From NCBI GenBank assembly GCA_948470475.1, contig OX419339.1, positions 20,856,282 to 20,920,281 on the forward strand: a stretch of DNA of 64,000 bases, given 5' to 3'. Positions within the stretch are counted from its first letter, which is position 1, and the number at the start of each line of letters is the position of its first letter. This document shows positions 10,496-20,488 of the stretch, in pieces. Source of the stretch: Galaxea fascicularis. Its lineage: Eukaryota > Cnidaria > Anthozoa > Scleractinia > Euphylliidae. Both the position numbers and the translations under genes were made by a program. The notes under the pieces are model-generated. The model made no database searches. It saw only the letters and a program-made list of their open reading frames with translations, and was not told the DNA's origin.

Positions 10496-11421
10496 GTGAG
10501 AATAATTCGAAAACAAAGCAATGTTGTGTTACTGTTTTTGAATCGAAAACTCGTGCAAAGCTTGAGTAATCGAGTCTCTGCCACTGTATTTTCTAATCAA
10601 AAGGAATCGTGACGAGTCTGCCAGTCAAGGGTTGGCCCTTTGGAGACAAGGAGAGAAAGACAAGGCAAGGATTTTTTTTTTAAAGCAGTGGATGTAACAA
10701 ATGAAGTGGCCCTGAAGGTGTTTGAGGTATACATAAGTTTTAAAATTCTCTTAGTTGTATTGGAGTAACTCTCTAAAGAACTTACAGACTCAATGTTGCC
10801 TTTTTTGAGTAAGTTTGATATCTTACACATGCATTAATTATTTGAAAGGTTCTTGTCATTACTTCTATAATTTAACTGTAAGCTAAGTTTATACATATTG
10901 AAGCATAATTCATTGCATTGCCTTAAATTTGAGTAAATGCATGCCAGAAAAATGTATTTTGATGTAATGTATTTGCATTGGTATTTTTCCATTGTCGCTG
11001 AGGTTATTTTTTTCTTATTTAGTCTTGCAGGGAGAAGAAAATTCAGTGTGTAGTTCCTGAACTTGGAAGGCTTCACTGATTTTGTGATATCAGAGGATTC
11101 TGACTTCTTGACACACTTAAATTCCAGGTGAACAAAATTTCAAAAATAAAAACTCAGTTTATCTATTAAATGTACAGGGGGTGTAAATGTATAAACCGGC
11201 TTGGGTGCCAGAAATGTTTTTTTTCTCGGAGACTGCACATGGAAGTAAATAAGGTTAATTTTTTTTATTGCAGGTTTATGGGCATAAATATAACTAGTAA
11301 ATCTCAAGTAACTCTTGTTGAAAATTATTCATTGGACCGAAGTGTTGTTGTCAACAAAGTGGTGATCAAGTAATGATTTTAATATTACTGTAGCTACATT
11401 TTATGTTCATTATTTTGCCAG

Positions 11422-11665
11422 AAGCTGACACAACAGCACCTCCCATTGTACCTCATATTGACTGTACCAATGCAATTGTTCAACTGAAGGTCATCAGTGT
11501 GGAACAAGGAACATTGCTATGGACTGTTCCATGTTTTCCATTTTTGACTATTGAGCGGAGGAAGACAAAATCAGCCAGACAGAATGGAGTTCTACAAAAG
11601 GCTATTATGATTTTCAGAGCATGCAATGAAATCTGGACTTCTCAAGTTAAAGACACAGTTATGTA
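11422..11665 (+). pseudogene. Conserved unknown block of element A (PCFP block)
   Basis: It follows a plausible acceptor (TTTTGCCAG) and encodes IVQLKVISVEQGTLLW then TVPCFPFLTIERR. Element B has the equivalent EDGLLKWKIPCFPVMEV after a similar acceptor at 21151. It lies between the nuclease exon and the HIRAN-like block. I do not recognise the fold. Confidence 0.5.
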
Positions 11666-11765
11666 ACCTTGACCACATCATGCTTTCTTGAGATGAAAAT
11701 AAAAATAAATGACCATAGAAGTGTTGAATCTGTTTACATTTCCTCATGTGAGGTTGATTGCTTAA

Positions 11766-12050
11766 GTGAACAAAGTACAGGAGACAGTGATGATGAGAGA
11801 GACCCTGAGTCAGACAGGAGAGACTCAGGAGGCCTTAGTGCTACATACCCTCCCATTTAAGGTTATGGGGGTTGCACACATATTAAACCAGACAATATGT
11901 TTAAATTATGCAAATGCAATTAGTGTTTTTATTGACTATGGACTTGGATTCAAACAAGTTGGCTACATTGGCCAAGAACTAACTAAATTCAATTCATCCA
12001 TCCTCTTATCCAGCAAGGCAGGCTACAGTACGCCTCTGTTCATGACATGA
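11766..12050 (+). pseudogene. HIRAN-like block of element A, internally deleted
   Basis: The frame reads HTLPFKVMGVAH, then after a gap relative to element B NYANAISVFIDYG and FKQVGYIGQELTKF. These match the first strand and the AIxV / VGYI blocks of a HIRAN domain. The central PEPxNxHDxxAI part present in element B is missing, so this copy is decayed. Confidence 0.55.
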
Positions 12051-12928
12051 AATTTTTAACAGCATGGGCCAAATCAGGGTATTTTATGACATTGCAACTT
12101 GCATTTGAAGGGGAATAGCCATCCCAAGTTTTAAGAGCTAGTAAAACCATTCAGTAGCCTGTCAAAATATTGTTACATTTGATTTTTCTTGGTCAAAGCA
12201 TCCCTGTATGGATGATCTGCATACACTGTATATGTGCATTTCTTTGGCGGTTAGTTGGGAGTGCCTCCACTTGGAGGGCCAAAAGGCCGCTTTGAGGACA
12301 TGCCGAAGAACTGGATCACATAAACACTAAAAACAAATAGCAGGAAAGCATTACAACATAATACAACAATAATACATACTCTTATAGTAATAAAACTTCT
12401 ACAGGAATCACACCATCAACTCCCGCGAAATGCCGTGAAATTGAGGAGAATATGTGACAAATTACGAAAAAGCCCAAACTTCAAGGCAGATTTTCATCGT
12501 TAAAATGGCGGGGCCCGCCTGGGCCCGCCGCACGTTTCTTAAAGATCAACTATCGAACTAAAGTTCTGTGCAAAAATAATCCCCGATACTGACCCTTGAT
12601 TGTCGAAAATCGAACAAATGATTGTCCATGTCAAACGCGTGTGCGTGACAACCGTTTTCAATTCAACAAGATTTCCATCGACTAGTTTTAATACAAAAAA
12701 TGCTTACCTGAATTTAAAACTTGAACAATAACTGGCCCATATATTAAACTTGAAGCTCCCAGAAAATATTCCTTTCTTTCTTTACATCAATGTGGAAATC
12801 GGTCGAAGACGATGAACCATTCTTGACATTCCGAGACGAAAGTGTCCGCCATTGCTTCTGCAAAGGCGACATTATGATTGGCCGAATAATGTCACGTGAA
12901 CCGTGTCCAACACCGCCTGTTCAGACAG

Positions 12929-13620
12929 AGTGCCATCTATTAGATTTTTAGGATAGCCGCGAGCTGTAAGTCGCGTTTTAAAATTCGAGATGGCCTCCTG
13001 GAATTTTGTTTCCGAGGAGTTTGTGCGTAAGAGTCTGATAGCTTCACCCTTTATGAAACCTCGTTTTACACTTGGGGGGTGACAAGAGGTATAGTGGGTG
13101 TATTGGAAGGTCTCGGTCTGTTTATAATGGGTTTTGATGTCAAGGATCGATTCTGTTTCGAATCTAACTCCTTTGTAAACCACTGTGTCAAGAAAAGCGA
13201 TTTCGGTGTCTGAGATATCAGCTGTGAATTTTATCGTTGGATGATATGTGTTTGCTTGTGTTATAAATATATCTAGGTCCTCTCTTTTTGTGTCCCAAAG
13301 CGAGAAAATATCATCGATATAACGTTTCCATGCTATAGGCTTTATCCTACTGTGGTTCAGTAGGTTGGTTTCGATTTCGGCCATGAATATGTTGGCAAAG
13401 GCGACCGCCATTTTTGTTCCCATAGCCGTCCCATGAGTCTGGAGAAAATTTTCCCCTTTGAACTCAAAGGAATTTTCTTTAAGTATGAGGCCTAGCATTT
13501 CTTTAAGATAGCGAGATGGTATGGGAGGGTTATTATTGTGAAAATTCTCGTATGCACTGCATACTGTTTGAATTCCCTCCTCTTGTGGGATGTTCGTGTA
13601 CAAGCTTGGCTCTACTTTAT
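12929..13620 (-). pseudogene. Penelope-like reverse transcriptase palm fragment
   Basis: The minus frame starts around SLYTNIPQEEG and contains GTAMGTKMAVAFANIF, WKRYIDDIFSLW (catalytic YIDD), AFLDTVVYKG and RGYPKNLIDGTLSE. These are the palm motifs of Penelope-like elements; the order and the AMGTxMAP..AN block distinguish them from LINE and retroviral RTs. The 5' part (motifs 1-2 and upstream) is absent at the junction with the right arm near 13630. The reading frame runs beyond its true end into element A down to 12872. No intact element exists here. Confidence 0.85.
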
Positions 13621-13659
13621 AATATGGGCCGTGACGGCAGCGCTGGACATATGATACTT

Positions 13660-14104
13660 GTTACGTGACCAAATGATATTTGATCATTTTTGCCAGACAT
13701 TGAACGCCGCCCGCAAAACGATGTCAACATTTTGCAACGGCGTTGATTGTGTAGAGCTCAACTTGCAAGTTGGATGCGCGAAGTCAACATTACACCGCCG
13801 TATATCAAATTGCGGAAAATGAACTTGTACGCATACATTTTCGAAACTAACTTGGAGAAAGTTTGTTGTCACGTTTTTGTACAATTACTCAAATTAAAAG
13901 TTGGTTGCTCAAGTAACGTGCTGCGTGCTCAAGTTGAATGTTGAATAACAGGAGTTGAATGTTGACTGCTCGAGTTGGATGTTGAGTGACAGAGTTGAAT
14001 GTTGAATAACAGGAGTTGAATGTTGACTGCTCGAGTTGGATGTTGAGTGACAGAGTTGAATGTTGAGTACCAAAGTTGATTTTTGGCATGGATTGAACAC
14101 CATA
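13660..14104 (-). repeat. Right inverted arm of the large transposon
   Basis: Complement of the left arm without the MITE. It contains the same 61-bp tandem units and ends at ...GGATTGAACACCATA, followed by the AAAATC target duplication. It provides the empty site that dates the MITE as younger than the arms. Confidence 0.9.
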
Positions 14105-14291
14105 AAAATCTTGCTGGTAAATCACAGCGTCATCTTTTGCCGGGCCGGATATTGCAGCGAAACGTTAACACTTTAATAAAGGAGTCATTGTTGTTATGTG
14201 GCCCCATGCCACCCTGTAACATATGGAAGCTACAACAAGCAAGGAAAATGACCGGGATTTCAAAATCGCCTTATGGTAAAATATGAAATAA

Positions 14292-14480
14292 ATGAAGACA
14301 ATGGTGGACATAAGTGGCCGGGGATTCTGAAGTTGCTCCGTTCTATAGCTAAACTTCACAATATATTTGCATGTGAATAGTGTCTATTGTTATCTGTCTC
14401 GTTCTTCAAACGATGCCGCTACAAGAAGACAATGGTGGACATAAGTGGCCGGGTATTCTGAAGTTGCTCCCGTTCTATTA
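14292..14480 (+). repeat. Pair of ~55-bp direct repeats
   Basis: The block GAAGACAATGGTGGACATAA continuing to TTGCTCC occurs at about 14292-14346 and 14423-14477, differing at only one or two bases, with unrelated sequence between. Confidence 0.7.
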
Positions 14481-14899
14481 TTGTAGCGATTAGGTAATAG
14501 CTCAACATATCTTGGGCTGGGATTAAACGATACATGTAGATCTTAATTCTTTGAGATGTAGCAACTCTCGAAGTCTCTCGCTTCTCATTTCCGGTTTTGA
14601 TTTGAAGCGTCTTCAAAAATACAAATTGAAGAACGTAACACGTGAAGAAAGGTGTGAGGATCGAGATTTAAAAAGGAATCCCCTCATATAAGAAAACTGA
14701 AAAAGTAACTCTTCAACTCCATCTCTTGCCTTTCACCCTCCACCATGTCGAAACGTCATGTACTTTGATTCAAAAACCGAGGTTTTTTCGGTTTTGCGAG
14801 AAGTGACATGGCAATCGCAGAACTGGACTGATCGATTGCCCCCTGGGACATCCAGGTCTGACCGAGCTGGGTGTACACCACGTTTTCCGAAGCAATCAC
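14481..14899. other. Spacer upstream of the zinc-ribbon ORF
   Basis: No supported gene. A few overlapping short frames do not look coding. Confidence 0.4.
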
Positions 14900-15112
14900 A
14901 TGGCTACATCAAGACAAAATTTGCAGTTTATTTGCAATCAATGCCACCGAGTGCCGGATGAAACCACTTGTTCGTCGTGCGGAATTCCATGTAGGAAAAG
15001 GAGAAGTACACCACTTGTGCAGGACGTCCTAAAATGGCCCTCCACTGCTAGCAAAGGGCCGAAATCTAGCGTGCCGAAACAACTCGCAAGCTTGGTGAAG
15101 AAATACAAATGA
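14900..15112 (+). CDS. Zinc-ribbon mini-protein (70 aa), unknown function
   Basis: ATG 14900 to TGA 15112 encodes a small basic protein. The N-terminal part carries CNQCHRVPDETTCSSCG, a single C-x2-C-x8-C-x2-C zinc ribbon. The basic C-terminus reads PCRKRRSTPLVQDVLKWPS and KQLASLVKKYK. A frameshifted paralogue at 8053-8306 keeps the cysteine spacing and the LVQDxLxWPS and QLxSLVK blocks although flanks differ, which argues for a real coding family rather than a chance ORF. It may be a single-exon gene, an exon, or a transposon accessory gene. The cysteine spacing suggests metal and possibly nucleic-acid binding, as inference only. Confidence 0.55.
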   Translation: MATSRQNLQFICNQCHRVPDETTCSSCGIPCRKRRSTPLVQDVLKWPSTASKGPKSSVPKQLASLVKKYK

Positions 15113-15319
15113 ACCTTTTTGGCTAACTAGACGAACCAGAGTTAACAGTAAAACATTCTACAAAAGCCTTGCACCTTTCAAGTGCTTCAAAAAAGAACAA
15201 AAATGACGGCTAACACAAACATGGGTTATGATCGTGCAAGACCATCACTTTCTTTACTGTGACAATTCACAGTTCATTGGCACTTCATTTTGAGTACAGG
15301 GCCCCTCGCATTTTTCACC

Positions 15320-15645
15320 TCCCCCCTCCTTGTTTTGGAGACCCATGGTCTCTCACCTATCCCCCCACCAGGCCTGGGAGACCCATAGTCTCTCACCTAT
15401 CCCCCCACCTAGACTGGGAGACCCATAGCCTCTCACCTATCCCCCCACCTAGACTGGGAGACCCATAGCCTCTCACCTATCCCTCCACCTAGACTGGAAG
15501 ACCCATGGCCTCTCACCTATCCCCCCACCTAGACTGGGAGACCCATGGTCTCTCACCTATCCCCCCACCTAGCCTGGGAGACCCATGGTCTCTCACCTAT
15601 CCCCCCACCTAGCCTGGGAGACCCATGGTCTCTTCCCTACCCCAC
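15320..15645. repeat. 40-bp minisatellite related to the 5.4-6.0 kb array
   Basis: Eight near-perfect 40-bp units contain GGGAGACCCATAGYCTCTCA followed by CCTATCCCCCCACCTAG. They share the GAGACCCATGG core and the C-rich spacer with the 42-bp array 10 kb away. Confidence 0.9.
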
Positions 15646-16074
15646 CCCCTCAAAAGTGGGTCCCTAGCATGTAAAGTAGTTTTGACCAGTTCCCTAAGAA
15701 GTTTTTATTGAAAATTGTTCCTAATTTTCCCTTCAAATGCGATAGGTTTTTCCCTCATACAAAGCCTTGTAATTTTACCATTACAAAGGTCAAAATAGAC
15801 CACAAAGCTTGGGCTACCTGTGGTGTGTCGAACACGAAGGCATATTGTAAAACATGGACTGGATTGGATTTGTAAAACATGGACTGGATTTGTAAAAGGG
15901 GATTTGTAAAACATGGATTTGTAGAAAGGAAATGGAATTGTTAGACTTTTGATTTGTTTACTTTTTTGTCTGTCCCATTTTAATTTTACTCAGATGTCGC
16001 TTGACATATAAATATTTACTGAAAAAAAGCTTGTTTTTGTCCATTGTTGCGAAACGTTAGCATTTCGAAATGTG

Positions 16075-16157
16075 TAAGAACAATCGAAAAGTGCGCGAGA
16101 AGCACTCGCTTAGTCCGCTTACGGCTCGTGCCTCTCTCGGCACTTCTCACGTGTTCA
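16075..16157. repeat. Short hairpin repeat
   Basis: Imperfect inverted halves (AAGTGCGCGAGAAGCAC and the complement of GTGCCTCTCTCGGCACTT) around TTAGTCCGCTTACGG, typical of small fold-back MITEs. Confidence 0.55.
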
Positions 16158-16425
16158 AAAAAACTTCCCGCGTGCTTATATTTAACTCAACAATGTACTC
16201 GGCGCGTTTTTTTTTATATTTCAGTTAAATAATAAACAGGAGCGGGTCCAGAACGATTCCTAACGTTTTACGGGAAGAATAGGACAATCAAAAGTGTACG
16301 TGACAAAAAAGGGACCAGGCTGTCAAAAGCCCGGAAGTTTAAAAATGCATTGTAGACCTTTGACTGAACTAATTTTGCATATTTTAATTTTGCGCTGGAA
16401 AGTCAGGGAATTGCGCGAGGAAGAG

Positions 16426-16781
16426 ATGGCGGCTTGGTTTAAGCTTCCATCTCTGACTAAAAAACGACGACGTGCATTTGAGTTTCCAAAGTTCTCATGG
16501 AACTCAGTAAAAATCAAAGAAGAGCTTGGAAGCGGGACATTTGGGTCGTCTATTTGGCGGATTTTAAATTTGGAGAAGTGCAGCGCCATATTTGCATAAA
16601 GAAACTGAAAAGTGAATCCGCCGACTCAAAGAGACGCTTCGAAAAGGAGGCAGGTATTCTCCATAGTGTCAAAGGCCACAGAAATATTTCCGGGTTTCTG
16701 AGGTTTTGTCACGAGCCATATGCCATCATGATGGAGTATTCGTGCTTCGACTTCGGTCACAAAGGCGATGACAATGCCTAA
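16426..16781 (+). pseudogene. Protein kinase N-lobe fragment, frameshifted
   Basis: From ATG 16426 the frame reads FEFPKFSWNSVKIKEE then LGSGTFGS, a glycine-rich ATP-binding loop. A frameshift near 16547 moves to the frame with VYLADFKFGEVQ, CIKKLKSES (the beta-3 lysine), RRFEKEAGIL (helix-C glutamate), GHRNISGF and PYAIMMEYSCFDF (hinge). It stops at 16781 before any catalytic-loop HRD or DFG motif. So it is an N-lobe piece of an expanded cnidarian kinase family lying inside a transposon, most likely captured host sequence. Confidence 0.7.
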
Positions 16782-17969
16782 AGAGCAACTCTTTTTCTCA
16801 AGCTATTCCCGACAACTGATGAGATCCACAAGGGAGGATCCAAACCATGATGTTGCCTATCATTTAATGGCGTACCCAAACACAGCCAATTAAACCAAAA
16901 GGAGGAAAAATACTGTAACCGCAGTTACAGAGCGGAGCGAAACGATGACAAAGACACAGCCGTAATTAGAACGGGTTTTAGCGCTCAACTTCACCTTTTG
17001 CATAGCTCTCTAAGAAGCTACAATACAAAAGAAAGGATAAAGAGACGAATAGCCGCAAAAGAAACACAACGTCTTGCTACAAAACCAAATAACCGGGCCC
17101 GGTAATGTACAAACACTGCAAGATAAAGATTATCATATTACACGGCTTAAATTCCTATCCTTGATAACACTGAAGAGAGTGGCTGTACTGTCACCGAACG
17201 CACTGAAACGAGCCAAACCAAAGCTAGACAAAATGCTTCAGATGGCATGTATAGGACCACAGTTGCTAAACAGAAACAACAAGGGTCAAAACAAACAGGC
17301 GATAAATGCAGAATTGAAACCCAGAAATGACCTTCGGTATCAGAATACATAGCATGCGACATTTAAGCACATGACTGTTTCAATCACTATCACCACCATG
17401 TTATCCTCTAAACCACCGTGTTGCCCCACTGAAAACAAAAAGAAGCTAAATCGGTGAATAGAACCAAGATAGAAGCGGCAAACACGCGAACAGGAGTCGT
17501 GTAGGCCTTCCAACCCCATTTTACCTGAGCTTTATCAGTGAACTCGGATATGTAAACACTGTGCAGCCAGCAAACACGCGAAAAAGCACGCAGAAAGTCG
17601 CAAAAAAAGAGAATAAACACGAATAATTTTTTTTAACAATCCACGCTTGACAAATCCACCTTTTACAAATCCTTATTTTACAACTTGTTTTACAAATCCA
17701 TGTTTTACAAATCTACGTTTTACAAATCCACGTTTTACAAATCCATGTTTTACAAATCCATGTTTTACAAATCCACCTTTTACAAATCCATGTTTTACAA
17801 ATCCAGTCCAGTCCATGTTTTACAATATGCCGAACACGAAGACAATGTTTAGGGCGTATGGAAAATCAGGAATCCGCGAAAACACAAAGGCCATAGATGC
17901 AGATTCATCCAAATGTAATTCTGTTAGTAAAATACGCACGCCAATCGTGACACTAGTAAACATCAAAAT

Positions 17970-18080
17970 CAAATGAAGTAGTAAAGAAGTCTGAAAAAAT
18001 TTAGGACTTCAATGGGGTTTGAACCCATGACTTTGCGATATTAGTGTAACTCTTTAACCAGCTGAGCTATGAACCACTGA
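17970..18080 (-). mobile_element. tRNA-derived SINE, minus copy
   Basis: On the minus strand TAGCTCAGCTGGTTA (A box) and GGGTTCAAACCCC (B box) sit at tRNA spacing, and CACTAATATCGC matches the anticodon arm of tRNA-Ile(AAT). The acceptor stem does not pair properly and the sequence runs into an AAATTTTTTCAGACTTC tail, so it is a SINE head and not a functional tRNA gene. Confidence 0.7.
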
Positions 18081-18189
18081 CGTTGGGAACAAGTCGATAG
18101 TTGGTTCATATGTTCCTGTGAAAGTGAAGAATGTGAGTGTTGTATATAAAATTTCATTTCCACCGTTCATGATTTCTTATACAACTCTG

Positions 18190-18350
18190 ACATTTAGTTG
18201 GTTAGAGCATTGCACTGGTATCACAAAGTCACAGGCTCAAACCCCGTTGAAATCTTTAATTTTTTTCAAGCTTCTTTACACAATGACTGCGAGGATCAGT
18301 CTTCATTTGATTTCATTTCCGCAGTTTATATGATTCATTTTACATACAAC
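18190..18350 (+). mobile_element. tRNA-derived SINE, plus copy with tail
   Basis: TTAGTTGGTTAGAGCATTGC, GGCTCAAACCCCGTTGAAAT and a TTTTTTTCAAGCTTCTTTAC linker are followed by GCGAGGATCAGTCTTCATTT and a CCGCAGTTTATATGATTC tail. I associate this tail with coral SINEs. It lies head-to-head with the minus copy, about 110 bp apart. Confidence 0.7.
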
Positions 18351-18994
18351 ACTGACTAGTAAACATTTAGAAAAATGCTACAAGGCATCACCAAACACAA
18401 CAGTTTTATTCAAAATATCAAACATTAAACTCAGGCTCTGGTTAAACGAGGCAACAATGTCGCAGCACAAATTTGAGCTTATGTATATCTCCACGATGTT
18501 TTTCTGTTTAGCTATCTGAAAAAAAGATTGTTGCGGCAATAAAATTACAACTGGCGTAAATATTTTTAGAAAACTAGGGATCAGGGATAACATACATGTA
18601 ACGACTTCCATGACGTTGATATTCTCAAATTACTGGAAGGGAGTAAAATTGTTTGATATCAACAGCAGTGTAGTTTTTATCACCCATATTACATTTAGGG
18701 AAAGGACTTCTGAACTCACTTCAATTCGCTCTCCACAGATAAGGATTCTGGGACAAGATTCTGAAATTGTTTGAGCCTTTATAAATTCCACACGCATACA
18801 TGCATGCCTCTTAAAATACCCAAAATTGTATGTAAAAATTGGTATGCTACCTCACGGTCACTATTGCAACACTAGATTGGAAAGAATAACACGTCATGTA
18901 CCAAGTCTGCAGAATACGCCCCTGAGTTTTTCCTGAAACTTACATATGTTCAACACATTGATTCTATAGTTTTACTGATAAAAGATATATCCTC
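18351..18994. other. Spacer, nothing recognised
   Basis: AT-rich sequence with no supported gene or repeat. Confidence 0.5.
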
Positions 18995-19150
18995 AATAGG
19001 CCATATTCGTATTCTCGGTATTGAACTGGATCTAGCATGAAGTGGAGGTTCATGCGGGGGAATACATTTACATATGAAAAGATTCCCCCGCAAGAGCCTC
19101 CACTTCATGGTAGATCCAGTTCAATACCGAGAATACGAATATGGCCTATT
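18995..19150. mobile_element. Fold-back MITE (156 bp)
   Basis: Arms of about 65 bp begin AATAGGCCATATTCGTATTC and are almost perfect complements, around a short loop with AATACATTTACATATG. Confidence 0.8.
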
Positions 19151-19682
19151 CCTACTGATTTTTTCCGGCATTCTGGCTTTGTGAATTCCTGAGTTTCCGA
19201 ATTCCATTTTTTCGATATGCCTCTATGTTTGCACGTTTATCTCAAGCAGCTTCTTATCTCTTATCTCAAGCAGCCTTCTCAACTGCCGGACACACAGCCA
19301 CAGCAAAAGAATAAACAAGCCGATATTTCCTTCAGACCGGAGTTGTGTTACGACATACTTTAAGCATGAACAAGACTAACAATTTTTTTCTGAGCTTCTG
19401 TTACGCAATTTATTCATTTTATTTCAACAACAAGATGTACAATGAAGCAAAAATAATATTGTGTTGCAAAGGGAAAGAATCCTCAAAAACGATCCTTGGA
19501 GAAAACCTTTAAAATTGAAAAACACGTACCAAGGAAATTTAAAAATTAGCTCAAAATCTAAACCTAGTATGATTTTGCATTTTGAGATTGCATAATTCAT
19601 CAAAAATAGCAGAATCTTCACAAAAATTAACGATAAGTTATTGTTGGACTTAAAAAAAATCTGGCGTCTATACGTCATTTCA
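19151..19682. other. Spacer, nothing recognised
   Basis: Non-coding AT-rich sequence. A minus-strand hydrophobic ORF here has no supporting features. Confidence 0.4.
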
Positions 19683-20117
19683 AAATGATTTACCTTTCAA
19701 AAATGCTGTGGGTATATAACTGGTATCCAGTCAAGGTGTTAACAACACTAACAAACCGGCAATCCGAAATTTTTTTAAAAAGTTGTCAAATCAGAGAATT
19801 CCAGCTGATCCAAATTATCGTATGTCAATTAGGAAAGGTCAAGCGATCCTGAAATGATTGGTTTATGATAGCGCTTGGTTTAAACTGCGCTGAGAGGACG
19901 AAACCAGAAACAGCAGACCTCAAAGAGATTTCACACCAACTTTCAAAAAACAGGCCAGGTGGTGTGGACGCTACGATCACAAAGCATTGTAGGTCAAATT
20001 GCAAATTTGGCTCATTTCGTTCAAGCGTCCGTCGAGTCAACATCTCTGAATATACTGTTTTGTAAGCAAAATTACGCATTCCGTTTTGTCTGAAGTCGTA
20101 AGAAAGTTTTTTTCGCA

Positions 20118-20488
20118 ATGGGTATAAACTGCTTATTACCTTTTGTTAAAAATCAGCTGAAAAGCGTGAACATCAAGGATTTCGAAGGCAAAATAATAGC
20201 AGTGGATGCATCGTTTTGGCTTCACAAAGCGCTGTCTGTCAGTATGCGCAGAACGGGAAGCTTCTCGAGGTGAGGAACGAAGGTTTTATGTTTGAATTCA
20301 AGTTCTTCCTATTTTGCACTTTCGGTCGTGCACTTTCAGTGACGCTAACACCGATGGTTATTTCTCAGTTATTTAGAAATTTGCAGAGGATATGTGAAAG
20401 TCCTTCTTCGCAATGGAGTGGTTCCATTTCTAGTGTTTGATGGTTTACCTCTGCCGGCTAAATCGCTTGAGCGAGACGAAAGGCGAAG
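20118..20488 (+). pseudogene. XPG N-terminal domain (FEN1/EXO1-like) of element B, two exons
   Basis: Exon 1 (20118-20269) begins with the canonical MGINCLLPFVKNQLKSV and has KIIAVDASFWLHKAL, retaining the metal-binding Asp that element A lost. It ends at CTCGAG/GTGAGG. After a 117-bp intron with acceptor ATTTGCAG, exon 2 (20387-20488) reads GYVKVLLRNGVVPFLVFDG then LPLPAKSLERDERRR, with the second conserved Asp, ending at donor GAAG/GTCAGT. The codon split (AG+A) joins in frame. EXO1/FEN1 enzymes cleave 5' flaps. The following XPG I-domain, needed for a complete active site, was not found downstream, so the copy is truncated even though this part is open. Confidence 0.8.

Larger units (their letters stand above)
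10079..12919 (+). mobile_element. Element A: XPG/HIRAN transposon, 9-bp target duplication
   Basis: Ends CAGGCGGTGTTGGACACG (18 bp, perfect inverted) lie at 10079-10096 and 12902-12919. The flanking direct repeat TTCAGACAG is perfect at 10070-10078 and 12920-12928. The insertion interrupts the Penelope-like RT frame exactly at the duplicated sequence. The coding remains, all on the plus strand, are an XPG N-domain (10194-10495), an unknown block with PCFP (11422-11665) and a HIRAN-like C-terminal block (11766-12050). The same three blocks in the same order occur in element B (19956-25489), whose ends start CAGGTGGTGT. The family is not assignable by eye: 9-bp duplications are Mutator-like, while an XPG-type nuclease is reported, as I recall, in Academ transposons, which have shorter duplications. 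Confidence 0.85.
8720..14104. mobile_element. Large DNA transposon with 445-bp inverted arms (IS3EU-like), carrying nested insertions
   Basis: The arms are 8720-9394 and 13660-14104. When the 230 bp of a MITE plus its duplication are removed from the left arm, both arms are exactly 445 bp and nearly identical. The outer ends start TATGGTGTTCAATCC, flanked by a perfect 6-bp direct repeat AAAATC (8714-8719 and 14105-14110). The interior carries an integrase-type transposase N-terminus next to the left arm and a Penelope-like RT fragment that is split by element A. As I recall, the IS3EU superfamily has 6-bp duplications and this transposase type, so that is the best fit. Confidence 0.75.
15840..17830. 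mobile_element. Mutator-like element with a captured kinase fragment (Pack-MULE-like)
   Basis: Inverted ends start GCATATTGTAAAACATGG at both termini and extend about 90 bp as tandem 14-bp units (TTTACAAATCCATG on the plus strand at the right end, complement at the left). An 11-bp direct repeat CGAACACGAAG flanks the element exactly (15829-15839 and 17831-17841). An 11-bp duplication is in the Mutator range. No transposase is present. The interior holds a protein-kinase gene fragment (16426-16781) and a hairpin insertion. Confidence 0.75.

Noticed and set aside
13747..13944. ORFs within the inverted arms
   Set aside because: The same frames occur in both arms because the arms are copies; the tandem CAACATTCAACT repeat makes them open.
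15320..15645. CRISPR-like array
   Set aside because: Units are contiguous 40-bp tandem repeats without unique spacers, in eukaryotic DNA.
16816..16830. CTGATGAG as a third hammerhead core
   Set aside because: No stem II and no GAAA follow at the needed distance.
18004..18078. Functional tRNA-Ile gene
   Set aside because: A and B boxes are present but the acceptor stem does not pair and a SINE tail follows.
19424..19678. Minus ORF rich in F and L
   Set aside because: AT-rich chance frame with no splice or promoter support.
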